From: Limnomonas spitsbergensis
Taxonomy: Eukaryota > Chlorophyta > Chlorophyceae > Chlamydomonadales
Reading direction: 5' to 3'
DNA: 64,000 nt
Assembly: GCA_037349105.1 (NCBI GenBank)
Contig: JAYJMM010000083.1
Coordinates: 992,001 to 1,056,000, forward strand
Shown here piece by piece: positions 23,801 through 32,928 of this stretch. Both the position numbers and the translations under genes were made by a program. Within the stretch, counting starts at the first letter, position 1. Every line of letters starts with the position of its first letter. Under the pieces are notes generated by a model, which had not been told where the DNA came from, searched no databases, and worked only from the letters and a program-made list of their open reading frames with translations.

Positions 23801-26800
23801 CTTTCAGGCATCAAACTAAGGTTTTGATTGAGTTGACCATACGTAGTGGCTGTAAGCGCTGCGTGGAGTGGGGTAAACGTCAGTCACTAAAACTGCAGCG
23901 CGGTGTTTAATTAATTGTTTCGGACCGGCTGCGCGATATAGCAAACAACTACCGTAGTGATACGATGAATTGGTGATACCAATTGGTGATTGGAATAACC
24001 AAATGTATCACCATATAAAATGCTGCGACAAACAATCACCAACCTAAATCACCGCGATTCAACCGCCCAAATTGTTGGAAACCGTCGAAAATTCGCGTCA
24101 GGCCAGGATAGGCGCGAAAATTTTCTCCAGGTGATATCTCTCGCGCTCTAAGGCCTCCGTCGAGGCAGCGGAACCTTTTCGATTTCATGCCCGGGGTTCT
24201 TCATTCCGGGGCAGCCTTGTGCTTCAACGAGGGATCTTGGAGACGCAGCGCAGGGTTGAACACGACCCTCGCTCAGTCGGGAGTTGCAAAGCGACCTCGC
24301 ATCCTGTCGGCGCCCCGACAGGCGATCGCCTCGCGTCGCGACGAGCAAGTTCGCAGTTAATTTTCGAGCAGCGCTCGCACCTGTCAGTACTCATCCCCCC
24401 CCCTGCCCAAGTTCCCAGAGCATGCATACTTACATTCGCACAGCTGAGGACAAAGAGTTGGTCAATCAGGCGTTTGACAAGGCTGGAATTAGAGCTTGCT
24501 TCACCAACCCCATGGAAGTCAGGCGGTCGCATGGAACCCCGCCGTAGGGCAAGCTATTCCCAAATACCGAGCCTGTTGTTGAGCCTGAGGAGGGGCCAGC
24601 TGATAATGCAGGGAGCACTGACGATGATGCCGCTCTGGAGAAGCTGCATGACCAGCTTGCGAATATGCAGCCCGCAACTCAGCCTACAGATTCAGCTCAG
24701 GCAACCCCAATGACAAACGAGGAGCGCATGACTCGAGTAGCTAAGGATGCAGCTGCCCACCCCCCTGGTGGCACAACATGGGCATGGACATGGACGTGGG
24801 CGTGTGGGGGCACGTAGGGGCGACAGAGGCCGACGGGGATGAGGATGCAACAAGGGGCAGGAGCAGGGGCAGGGACAGGTTGCCAAGCAGCAGTGGAGAC
24901 AGAGGCAGCAGCAGGTCGGCAAACAGCAGCAGAGGCAGGGACAGAGGTAGCGCAGCGATTGCCGATGAGGATGAGTTGGGGTATCAGCAGACATATAGGG
25001 ATGAGATGTCCTCTGAGATTGAGTCAGGGGGGGAGGGCATGCAGCATGATGGCAAGCGAAGGAGCAGCCAGCTGGGATGGGGCTCTAAGCAAGGAGAGCT
25101 CAGGGAGGAAGAGAAGGAAAAATAGGAGTGATCTGATGATGAGATGGGAGTCAGATGACGGGGGCAGATGAGGAGGAATCAGATGAGGAGGAGCTAGATC
25201 AGGGGTTGCAGAGGTTGGCTGCGGCTGTTGCAGCAAGCAAGTCCACGGGTGCATTAAGTGCAGGTGGTCTGTGAAGGGCTGTGGATCATGCCAAGGATGA
25301 CAGTGTTTATGGACCCCTGAGTTTGATTGAACCTAAGCTGGCGATGTAAAGAATCAATAACCAATTTATATCACCGTCGAAAACGGGGCCGAAACCATTA
25401 ACCAATTTATTATCACAATTTTTTATTTTCCGGGCCCGATTTTCATTCACCAATATCATCGTATCACCAATTCATCGTATCACTACGGTATTTAAAAAAA
25501 TCAGCTGCGCATGCGCGGAGTATGGTACTTTTTTGCTGCGCGACGAATTTGATATAATTATTCCGAATCGGGGTGCGCGGACCCTATACCGTTTTGCGGT
25601 ACCAGTTAACAGCATAATTTTAATACCAGTTACCGGCATAATTTTAATACCAGTTATCTGCATAATTTTAATACCAGTTATCTGCATAATTTTAATACCA
25701 GGTAACTGCATAATTTTAATACCAGTTATCTGCATAATTTTAATACCAGGTAACTGCATAATTTTAATACCAGGTAACTGCATAATCTTAATACCAGGTA
25801 ACTGCATAATCTTAATACCAGGTAACTGCATAATTTTGGCTTATAAAAATCCGTGAGCTGAATCCCCTGGCCTCACCGGGTGCACAGGGACGTCAAAGCA
25901 ATCTACCATCTCGACGTCCTCGGTTGCGCTGGCGGCAAGCGCAGGCGCGGGCAGCTCCCGGACAGAACCGCATCGGGCCGCATCGCCGTTGCTGGCGGCC
26001 CCAATCGCATCCTTGCCAGATGCTGCTGCTGCTGCTGCAACGACCGCGGTTGCAGCCTCCGCCATGATCCGCTGCGCCCAGCTACCTTCTCTGGGCCACA
26101 CCACGGAGCTCCCAGAAGAAGAGGGAGTCGTCCAGAGCAACGGGGGCGGGTACGGCACTGGTGCCAGATCCTGACCACTACTGCTGCAGATGTTACTACA
26201 GCCCGGCCCCGAGGTGATGGGCTCATTGACTTTATTCTGGTCCACGTCAACTCCGTCCTTCCCTGGATCTGTCCACGGGCTACCTGTCTGCTCACGCAGG
26301 GCGCTCGGATTTCGGAGATGCGTCATGCGATCGAATGCATTGTCTTCGGGCACCTGATCAGGAATGCATCAGGAGGAGGGGTCAGGACGCTCCTTCTGCT
26401 AGGACGATCCACTTCTACGCCGTGCAACACCGCGGGAGGGACGGAGGGGCCCATGTGGTATCAGGTACTGTATGACCACTTGATGTGCCTTGACAAGACA
26501 GGCCATGAGCAAATGTGCCAGCCATGATAAGCTACGACCATGCAGCCATGATAAGCAACAACCATGCAGCCATGACAAGCTACGACCACGCAGCCATGAT
26601 ATGCTACGACCATGCAGCCATGAAAAGCTACGACCATGCAGCCATGATAAGCTACGACCATGCAGCCATGACAAGCCACGACCATGCAGCCATGATAAGC
26701 TACGACCATGCAGCCATGATAAGACACGACCATGCAGCCATGACAAGCTTTGACCATGCAGCCAAGATAAGCTACAACCATGCAGCCATGATAAGCAACG

Positions 26801-28606
26801 ACCATGCAGCCATGATAAGCAACGACCATGCAGCCATGATAAGCAACGACCATGCAGCCATGATAAGCTACGAACATGCAGCCATGACAAGCTTTGACCA
26901 TGCAGCCATGATAAGCTACGACCATGCAGCCATGATAAGCTACGACTGTGCAGCCATGATAAGCTGCAACCATGTAGCCATGATAAGCTGCGACCCTGCA
27001 GCCATGATAAGCAGCGACCAAGCAGCCATGACAAGCTTTGACCATGCAGCCATGACAAGCTACGACTGTGCAGCCATGATAAGCTGCGACCATGCAGCCA
27101 TGATAAGCGGCGACCATGCAGCCATGATAAGCTGCGACCATGCAGCCATGATAAGCTGCGACCATGCAGCCTTGCGAAGCTGCGACCATGCAGCCATGAC
27201 AAGCTTTGACCATGCAGCCATGACAAGCTACGACCGTGCAGCCATGATAAGCTGCGACCATGCAGCCATGATAAGCTGCGACCATGCAGCCATGATAAGT
27301 TGCGACCATGCAGCCATAATAAGCTGCGACCATGCAGCCATGATAAGCTGCGACCATGCAGCCATGATAAGTTGCGACCATGCAGCCATGATAAGCTGCG
27401 ACCATGCAGCCATAACAAGCTACGACTATGCATCCATGACAAGCTTTGACCATGCAGCCATGACAAGCTACGACCGTGCAGCCAGAAGGTAACTGTGTGC
27501 AGCGGCGCAGAATATTTCGACAACATTACATGATGATGCAGTCATGCGGACATGCTACCTAGCTACGATGCAGCTGGACATGACAGTGTTTACTGAAATG
27601 TTCAGTAGGCTGCGTTTTGGCAGGCCACTAGTAGCTAGCCACCTCTGGGCCGCTGCAAATCAAGCCATGTCCAGCCCACAGCTAGGAGCCCAGGCAGCAG
27701 TGCATGCTGCAACAGTCCCGGCAAGACACCCTGTACGGCATGATGCCGTATTGTAGCCAAGCATGCAAAAAGACAGTGTCGGACACTGTTTTCACAGCAT
27801 CGATTCAGCCCCTTCTACGGCAGTATGATTGCCAGCGACCTCGCCACATTGAGGGGCATTTCACCCCCTGGGCTTCCTGAATGGTGCTGCGCATAGCATT
27901 TGGTATGGATGCATACAGGGGTGTGTGCATGACCACATCTTGTCACCTCGGTGCAGCCAGCCGGCTTCTCTGAACCTCGCTGGTACACCAGCACTGCTGC
28001 AGGGAGGCCGCGGCCTTCAGAAGCTGCAGCAGGCAGCAGACCCCCTAAGGCGCCTCCCACGGCCAGCCGGTCATACTCGTCCTCCTCGTCCTCGGCCTCA
28101 AACGCCTTGCGGTACTGTGCCGAGCATGAGGACAGGAAGGCCTCCTCGCTGCGTCGATCCTCGCCGAATGAGGGCCGTGGCAGTCTGCTACTGATGCTGA
28201 TATTTCTGCCACTGCCTTGCTTCTTGCCGAGGCGATGGGGGAACTTTCGCCTGCCGCCCGCTCCCGCTATGGGTTCGCACTCGTCGTCGCCGCTCCTCTC
28301 GTCTTCTTCGTCAAGCCCCGCTAAATCCTCCTCCTGCTCTTCGTCATCTTCTTCCTGCCGTTCCTGCAGCTTCGATGCTGTCTGCCCGTCTGCTTGATCG
28401 TCGTCGCTGTCCATTGGGCAGTGAGCCTTGGGGATCTCTTCATCGCTGCTGTATGCTTCCGGATCTATACCAGCATCAAAACTAAGGGCTGGAAGCTTCA
28501 AATTCCAGTTGTTGGCGCTCTTTATGCTTTCCGCGCCGGAGCTCGAGGGGCTCGGCAAAGATCCCAGCTTCCCGAACACAGACTCTAGACGCGAGGCCAG
28601 ATTCAT
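17127..28606 (-). CDS. TSSC4-like protein, four-exon gene model
   Basis: The proposed exons are 28,606-27,947, 26,353-25,877, 18,693-18,326 and 17,856-17,127. All junctions are GT-AG with matching phases (0, 0 and 2), giving 744 residues. Exon 1 starts with MNLASRLESVFGKLG and contains an acidic EEDEYDRLAVGG segment. Exon 3 has a KRVRF-like RRVRFQD, and exon 4 has VPDHVVNPGRYTVYVLDEP. From what I know of plant and animal TSSC4 proteins (U5 snRNP assembly factors), an FGxL-type N-terminus, an EEDEYDKVAVG-type segment and a VPD-V-xP-R-Y/W-T motif are family marks. Most of the rest is disordered and Ala/Gly-rich. Intron 2 is 7.2 kb and full of transposons. Exon 2 is the least certain. Protein identity is recognition, not a search result. 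Confidence 0.55.
18003..18050 (+). repeat. Short dispersed repeat, copy 1 (inside last intron of TSSC4-like gene)
   Basis: It shares the core cacctctgggccctgct with 28,803-28,858 and a slightly changed core with 58,378-58,432. This copy matches only the first half of the motif. Confidence 0.6.
18326..18693 (-). CDS. TSSC4-like gene, exon 3
   Basis: The acceptor is cacacgcgcag/GAGGCGG and the donor GGCAG/GTGGGTTT. Length is 368 bp, so the exon enters in phase 0 and leaves in phase 2, as exon 4 requires. It encodes a Ser/Asp/Glu patch (SSSDEEDV), an Ala-rich helix and RRVRFQDKAG. Confidence 0.6.
18798..18842. repeat. 45-bp perfect hairpin flanked by TA
   Basis: TA, then CCGTAGATTGAC, a 17-bp loop, GTCAATCTACGG, then TA. 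The ends CCGTAG/CTACGG are the same as those of the TA-target elements at 23,950, 29,362 and 31,132, so this looks like an extreme deletion derivative. Confidence 0.65.
18956..19830 (-). mobile_element. TA-target TIR transposon family D, copy 3 (reverse, right end lost)
   Basis: The left end TACCGTAGTGATGCGATG matches the terminal repeat of family D. The following sequence matches, in reverse orientation, the 3' region of copy D1 (25,140-25,400). At about 19,740-19,805 it matches the 5' region of D1 and D2. On the minus strand it retains a frame ending CSMCMCSVKGCGSC at about 19,155. The right terminal repeat was not found, and a TTTAGGG tract interrupts the copy at 19,593. Confidence 0.65.
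19593..19622 (+). repeat. Interstitial telomere-type repeat (TTTAGGG, about 4 units)
   Basis: Four consecutive TAGGGTT units, the telomere repeat used by many green algae and plants. It lies inside transposon copy D3, so it is not a chromosome end. Confidence 0.85.
19983..20459 (-). CDS. Lys/Glu-rich hypothetical reading frame
   Basis: 158 codons. A basic first third is followed by a long KKEE/EEEGEEEE tract (about residues 70-125) and a short C-terminus rich in Trp and Arg (EDRLWRFDWRAKCMEAE). It lies inside the large intron of the TSSC4-like gene. The composition comes from a GAG/CTC simple repeat, and the opposite strand is also open, so it may be spurious. The non-repetitive ends are the only hint of coding. 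Confidence 0.25.
   Translation of the reverse strand: MFNASLTKLCQMQGAAWTSGDTNRTTVLRTGLCSALRHHLQMASPSPSHVASNMNNTSTRKRKLPKPMLFKPKKEGVEKEEGEKKEAEKKDDEKKEDRKEVEEEEEGEEEEGGEEDEEARADEEDWKAEQAEDRLWRFDWRAKCMEAELSSNASCEYR
20460..21031 (+). other. Coding-like scraps with purine-rich low complexity
   Basis: On the plus strand short open pieces such as ELTRNAEARKRREEVEADAREDARV (20,480-20,570) end at a GTGAGA donor-like site. A second piece starts near 20,741 and runs into a GGAGGA-rich tract (20,870-21,010) coding mostly Glu. I cannot join them into a gene. Confidence 0.25.
21330..22470. repeat. Long imperfect palindrome with poly-A/T centre
   Basis: The left arm (about 21,370-21,600) and right arm (about 22,170-22,440) are inverted copies; for example ttttctttcgggtgcgaaca at 21,402 is mirrored at 22,385-22,410. 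Closer to the centre (about 21,950-22,030) the arms gtgactaaaaaa and ttttttagtcac flank a run of T. The left arm also contains two diverged direct copies of a block of about 200 bp with ggcgagag.tgtcatcg. A tRNA-like T-arm string (gcgagttcgatacctgc on the minus strand, near 21,445) lies in the left arm. No coding capacity is supported. Confidence 0.6.
22471..23490. other. Intron stretch without gene; GCGCGC-rich repeat relics
   Basis: No supported gene. It contains relics of family D (tggtgattccaatcaccaat near 22,570-22,600) and family E (repeated gcgcgcagc and gtgcgcgga-like strings with AATT blocks, 22,970-23,110). Confidence 0.4.
23490..23564 (+). repeat. 24-bp minisatellite, left part
   Basis: Diverged units of taccagttatctgcataatttt. 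The array continues at 25,602 after an inserted transposon. Confidence 0.75.
23950..25490 (+). mobile_element. TA-target TIR transposon family D, copy 1
   Basis: 1,541 bp with perfect inverted ends of about 28 bp beginning CCGTAGTGATACGATGAA, flanked by TA on both sides. It is inserted in element E3. The interior has coding remnants (see next entry). The subterminal regions are rich in ccaatttatatcacc-like strings that echo the ends. D2 at 31,132 is a deletion derivative and D3 at 18,956 a truncated one. Confidence 0.8.
24284..25290 (+). pseudogene. Degenerate protein gene of transposon family D
   Basis: Open pieces in shifting frames. One includes AEDKELVNQAFDKAGIRACFTNPMEVRR (about 24,450-24,530). 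A Glu/Ala-rich stretch with NEERMTRVAKDAAAHPPGG follows (to 24,775), then a Gly/Arg/Ser-rich part. A C-terminus KCRWSVKGCGSCQG ends in TGA at about 25,290. D2 and D3 keep the same Cys-containing end (CRWSAKGCGSC, CMCSVKGCGSC), so the Cys motif is a real family feature. Stops at 24,545 and elsewhere make this copy a pseudogene. It may be the transposase or an accessory protein; I cannot assign a superfamily. Confidence 0.45.
25602..25842 (+). repeat. 24-bp minisatellite, right part
   Basis: Ten units of a 24-bp repeat, consensus taccagttatctgcataatt plus tttaa, with alternating sub-variants (caggtaactg and cagttatctg). Because 24 is a multiple of 3, long open frames appear on both strands; I treat these as artefacts. 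Confidence 0.85.
25877..26353 (-). CDS. TSSC4-like gene, proposed exon 2
   Basis: A 477-bp open segment bounded by a good acceptor (ctgatcag/GTG at 26,353) and a strong donor (CCG/GTGAGG at 25,877), both phase 0. It fits exactly between the phase-0 donor of exon 1 and the phase-0 acceptor of exon 3. It encodes an Ala-rich protein segment ending TEDVEMVDCFDVPVHP. It has no motif of its own, so it could be optional or belong to something else. Confidence 0.4.
26520..27490 (+). repeat. 24-bp minisatellite, about 40 units, in intron 1
   Basis: The unit is ataagctgcgaccatgcagccatg. Higher-order variants recur at intervals: units with gctttgaccatgcagccatgac appear about every 6-7 units. The unit length is divisible by 3, so 325-codon (plus) and 330- to 375-codon (minus) open frames are automatic. 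No independent evidence supports translation. Confidence 0.9.
27947..28606 (-). CDS. TSSC4-like gene, exon 1
   Basis: 220 codons from ATG (context AAAATGA) to a GAG/GTGACA donor in phase 0. The open frame continues to 27,815 without a family feature, which supports splicing near here. GCC/GTGGGA, just after DEYDRLA, is an alternative phase-0 donor. Confidence 0.55.
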
Positions 28607-29361
28607 TTTGAATTTGGATGCCGTTGTTCATATCGCATCTATATAGTTAAGGGTGCGACTCGGTTGAAAGAGAGAAGGCGCCTGAGCATGGCTTGTGGAA
28701 TACGACATTTGAAATGCCGTACACCGGGCAACAGAAATTAAGTTGGTTAGGGAGGTTCGGTAAGGGATACAGGACAGTAATGTGCAGGGGAATTTTCCAG
28801 GTCAACGACGTTACACCTCTGGGCCCTGCTAAAGAAGGCTCGGCCTCGTGGGCGCCTAAGTAAAGGGTTGGGAGGACATAACGAAACAAACAGCAGGGGA
28901 CAGGAAAAAATCGGCCCCATCCCCCAAAGTTGTAGAGCTTCACGACAGCTCTCCTTAGCTGGTCTTCAAATGTTTTTTGAAGGTCTGTCGGCTGGCAGCG
29001 GCACCTCCGTGTACTTCATGCCAACATGAGTCTATTTACATCCTAAAATGTTGCTTGAATTACCACATGACCCCCTGGCCCCCCATTCTGAGGGTTTGGC
29101 TCTATTGGGCACTCCCCGGAACCAGCTGAGCCAGCCTTAGAAAGAGCTGCATAGCACGCAGCACATTATATTGTTGGTCTGGTGAAACCACGCAGCACAT
29201 TATAGTGTTGGTATCCCGTTTCACCCTTATCTACTCCTGCTGCTGCCCGTGGGTCTGGAGCTATCACTACGTTGGTCACATGCAGACAGCCCATCCCGAT
29301 CAGCAGCTGCCAGAGGCAGATGTGGCAAGCTATGCGGTGACGGTAGAGGAATTAGAGGGTA
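28607..29361. other. Upstream region of the TSSC4-like gene
   Basis: Expected promoter side of the minus-strand gene. It contains dispersed repeat copy 2 and a direct repeat of cgcagcacattata (29,158 and 29,191). I see no clear TATA box or other gene. Confidence 0.3.
28803..28858 (+). repeat. Short dispersed repeat, copy 2
   Basis: gacgttacacctctgggccc followed by a variable A-rich bridge and ggctcggcctcgtgggcgcc. It shares both halves with the copy at 58,378. Confidence 0.65.
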
Positions 29362-29918
29362 TACCGTAGAACCACATAGACTTTGCTCAGAAGTAATTAA
29401 TGAATTATTGGGTGCGCGGACATGGCTGTGCGCTAACATTAATTCAGAAATCGCTGCTGCGCAGAGTGTCAGACAGGTGCTCAAACAACAATTCTGGGGG
29501 TGCGCGCCGGGTGCGCGCTACGAATTAAACACAGCAAATGTCAAAAAAATCACGCGCTAGCGCGTATCTGTTTGATTTGACATCCGTCGAGTGATCCTCA
29601 CGGCTCACGCCAGTCCCCACGGCGAAGCTCGATCTTGGGGGCAGAGACGGGTGCTGATGACTGACGATTCAGGGCCCCAACAGCCACACGAGGCCAGGAA
29701 CCGGCCAGGGGGTTTACTGTACTGGCTGAAAGTGCTGCGCGGACGGAAATTAATATTATTTTAACTGATGCGCGACGTTAAATACAATTACCGGCTGCGC
29801 GACGTTGCTTTAAATTAAAATGTTGCTGCTGCGCGGCCGTTTCGTAAATTATTTTTGGCTGCGCGACGAAAAAGTAAATTATTTTTGGGCTGTGCGGACC
29901 CTAAATGGTTCTACGGTA
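29362..29918. mobile_element. TA-target MITE-like element E1
   Basis: 557 bp. The inverted ends are CCGTAGAACCA and TGGTTCTACGG, flanked by TA. The interior alternates gctgcgcgac/gcgcgga blocks with AATTTAAATT-like blocks, the same texture as E3 and as the relics at 21,170-21,260 and 22,970-23,110. No coding capacity. Confidence 0.75.
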
Positions 29919-31131
29919 GTGGGCAAAGAGCTCCGCTGAGGGAGAGGAAGAAGGCAGTGAGGGGGCTCATGGCCAAGATGAAGGCTGATGCCAGCGCATT
30001 GCCACCGCCATCCAGGCCATCTGCCTTCTGGAAACATGTGATCGCTAGGAAGCAGTAGTCGGTCAATAGACTGGCTGAGCTCAGTACTCAAATTGACTGT
30101 TGGCATGAATTGTGATCGCTAGCGAGTATTATTCGGTACTCAGTAGCCTGGCTGAGCTCAGTACGGTACCTAAATTGACTGTTGGCATGAATTTTTATCA
30201 CGCAACGAATTGAAATATACCGGTAGAGGCGCCTTGACGAGCTGATAAAAAATCACACCTTTCATGCCCTGTAATTTTGAATTCGGCTGAGATAGTTTGT
30301 TCTGCCCCCCCCTCGGGAAAAAGGGAAATCAAGTGAAGGGACAGACAAAAGGCTGGAAAATAAAGACAAAGGAAGATCAAGCCTCTGAAAAACGTCTACG
30401 CCTCAATGATAACTTCCACGTCTTCCACAAAAGCCAAGGCATCCCACCCAAGCATGCTCCGGAATAATTGAAAGAAGTGTCTAGCACCGCTCGGAGGTCC
30501 TGCCAGCCCCGCTCCCTAAGTTGATCCAGCACACTGGGGCATTGAAAGCATGCACGCATCCTCCACATGCTCGCCGTCGCCCCTAGCCCAACATCGCAGG
30601 CAGCACCATCTGTCACGCTGCTGACCGCTGTGCTCAGTTTTCCAGGTCACGATGTAAGCGCAAAATACTTGTATGGCATCGAATGGTATGACGTGTCAGT
30701 TTACCGAGGATGGAATCGATTTCGTAATTGGAGACAACATGCAAGCCAAGGCCTGCATGAACCGGACCAAAGATGAATCCACTTGTGCGAAGAAGGATGA
30801 TATGTGTATGAGAAGAGGGCGGGGATGGAGGGGGGGGGTGGATTGTGCAAGGTAGGTGGGACCCAAAGGGGCTTGGCTGGAGGGAGGATTGGTGCCAGAG
30901 AAACGGTCCAACCATTATTTTTGAGCAGGTGCATAAGTTGAGAATGCTGTTGGGTTTTACGTGTGTGGCACTGTTCGAAAGCAAGAGAATTTGGAGGTAT
31001 GACCGACCTCCACGACATGCACAATGCAAGTCTACTTAGGGCGAGATAATGTGTCTGAGCCGCAGGAGAATTTACCTGCAGTTTGAAGGCGCATAAATTC
31101 AGCATTCGGTAGACCTTGGACAAAAAGCAAA
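29919..31131. other. Gene-poor stretch with weak coding scraps
   Basis: On the plus strand the string GQRAPLRERKKAVRGLMAK ends at a stop near 30,058. On the minus strand a 79-codon frame (30,377-30,616) contains VLDQLRERGWQDLRAVLDTSF. An adjacent frame reads LGWDALAFVEDVEVIIEA to a stop near 30,397, which looks like a protein end reached through a frameshift. Two diverged copies of ctggctgagctcagtac lie at 30,070 and 30,150. I cannot assemble a gene. Confidence 0.25.
30377..30616 (-). pseudogene. Possible end of an unrecognised protein gene, frameshifted
   Basis: Two overlapping minus-strand frames each look protein-like over different halves: PSVLDQLRERGWQDLRAVL in one, and LFRSMLGWDALAFVEDVEVIIEA ending in a stop in the other. 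A single small indel would join them. No family is recognised. It may equally be chance. Confidence 0.2.
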
Positions 31132-31946
31132 TACCGTAGTGATTCGATGATTTGGTGATACCAATTGGTTATTGGAATAACCAAATGTATCACCATGTAA
31201 AATGCTGCGACAATCAATAACCAACTTAAATCACCGCAATTTAACCGCCCAAACCCTCGGAAACCCTCGAAATTTGCGTTAAGCCACTCAGGATAGCTGC
31301 GAAATATTTCTCTAGTTGATATCTCTTGCGATGGAGGGCCCCAGCGGTGGACCAGGTCCACCTCCAGGTGCTGCTAGCTCACTACTAAGACCTCCTGCGA
31401 GGCAGCGTAACCTTTTCGATTTCATGCCCCGCCCGGGTTCTTCCGGGGAAGCCTAGTGCTTCCACGCAATCCGTCAGGCTAGATCCTGAGGTACCGGGAC
31501 AAAAGGAAGAGAGGCTCTTGGAGACGCAGCGCAGGGCTCAACTCGACCCACACTCGGGAGCTGCAAAGCGCCCTCGCATCCTGTCGGCGCTCCGGCAAGC
31601 GACGAGCAAGTTCGCAGTTAATGTCCGTGCAACGCTCGCCAGCCTACTGGATCTGGAGCCAGCGCGCCTGTGCAGCAAGTGCAGGTGGTCTGCAAAGGGC
31701 TGTGGATCCTGCCGAGGATGACAGTGTTTATGGACCCCTGAGTTTGATTGGACCCCTGAGTCTGAGTGAACCCCTGAGTTTAAACCTAAGCTGGCGATGT
31801 AAACAAACAAAATGAATAACCAATTTAAATCACTGTCAAAAATGCGGCCAAATCCATCAACCAATTTTTTATCACCATTTTTTAATTTCCATCGATTTTC
31901 TTTAACCAATATCATCGTATCACCAAATCATCGTATCACTACGGTA
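31132..31946 (+). mobile_element. TA-target TIR transposon family D, copy 2 (deletion derivative)
   Basis: 815 bp, flanked by TA, with inverted ends CCGTAGTGAT(T/A)CGATGATTTG. The first 500 bp match the 5' part of D1, including ggagacgcagcgcagggctc. The last 260 bp match its 3' part, including the coding end CRWSAKGCGSC. The middle of the coding region is deleted, so the copy is non-autonomous. Confidence 0.8.
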
Positions 31947-32908
31947 TGGACGTAGTTTGTGACAATAATCACAGGAGTGGGGGAAAGTAGCGGGAAAGTA
32001 GGTGGTTTTCTGGTAACCATCCAACGGGGAAGACGGCTTTCATAGACAACACATGGGAGATTAGCACGGGAGGAGGCATCCATGATGGTAAAAGAGGATC
32101 CCAGGGAGCCATTGGCAATAGTAGTTTGGATTAAGCATACCGCTCGGGTGTGGCAGGCTTCTTCACAAGCACAAGAAGAGGGTGATGAACGACAATTTAT
32201 ACACTGCAAGCATTCTATCAACCTGCATATATGCTCAATCCAAATGCGCTAAGTATGAATTCATACAATCAAGAAATTTCTTACCTTCAAGCAACATCTT
32301 CAACCACTGATCATCGCCTAAAGGGAACTTTGCACTGTGCTGGAAGTTAAAAAATGTCTTGACTGAAAAATAAAAAAGTGAACAATTGACGGCAACGGTG
32401 TCTGCAGAGTCCTCGTTTCCTCGGAACGAAAGCCTTATCGCCCCAAGGGGCAGGCCAACCGGTACGTGAAGGTCACACCAGGGGTCACCCCTGGTCACAC
32501 TAAAAGTGCATGGCTAAGAGTGTGAGGACCAGACTTCGAGACTCCCAGAGAAGTCAAGATGGGACATCTTTTCCACGAGGATACCAGAGGCACCAGGGAA
32601 GAATATGTGGACACAATGAGATAGTTCGGAGGCGACAGGTTCGAAATAAAAGAAGAGTTACGCTTTGCTCCCGGTTGCCACGTTAATTATGATGTGTTGT
32701 GTTACCGCAGAAGTTGGGGAGGCGAGCGAGCCAGAACACGCGAGACTGAAGGGACCAAGCAAGGACGCAACGGCAATGCCGACATGAGAGGTGAGTGAAT
32801 TCCAATCGAATTCAACTGGATGGAGAAAGAAGAAGAATGGTGAGTGTTGTAAGGGACAGCGTTAGATTGTAACGCGTTAGAGTGTTTCAGGGTTCGGAGG
32901 GGCGCGTT
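31947..32908. other. Gene-poor stretch, one short minus-strand frame
   Basis: The only notable frame is at 32,235-32,498 (minus, 87 codons), containing LHVPVGLPLGAIRLSFRGNE. The G-AIRLSF string resembles the GSVRVSFG segment near the end of class V aminotransferase domains (for example molybdenum cofactor sulfurase), but the rest does not, and no partner exon is found. A tandem 'ggtcacaccaggggtcacccctggtcac' palindromic cluster lies at about 32,469-32,497. Confidence 0.25.
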
Positions 32909-32928
32909 GGGTTTAGGGTTTAGGGTTA
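32909..32928 (+). repeat. Interstitial telomere-type repeat (TTTAGGG, under 3 units)
   Basis: gggtttagggtttagggtta, the second telomere-type tract of the window. The flanks also repeat the string gcgttaga (32,865-32,970). Confidence 0.75.

Larger units (their letters stand above)
23565..25601. mobile_element. TA-target MITE-like element E3, split by D1
   Basis: The terminal repeats are TACCGTAAAACGG (left) and, inverted at the right end, TACCGCAAAACGG. Both sides are flanked by the interrupted minisatellite, with TA as the target. Without D1 (23,950-25,490) the element is about 500 bp, similar to E1. Interior strings such as tgcgcggagta and gctgcgcgacga are shared with E1. No coding capacity. 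Confidence 0.7.

Noticed and set aside
26399..27526. Long open frames with repeated SWLHGRSL or CDHAAMIS units on both strands
   Set aside because: They are automatic products of a 24-bp tandem repeat without stop codons. Both strands are open and there is no start context or non-repeat domain.
32235..32498. Molybdenum cofactor sulfurase exon
   Set aside because: Only a string of about ten residues resembles the family. No neighbouring exon supports it, so it is noted only as a weak resemblance.
19593..32928. Chromosome end or subtelomere
   Set aside because: Both TTTAGGG tracts are short, internal and flanked by ordinary sequence on both sides.
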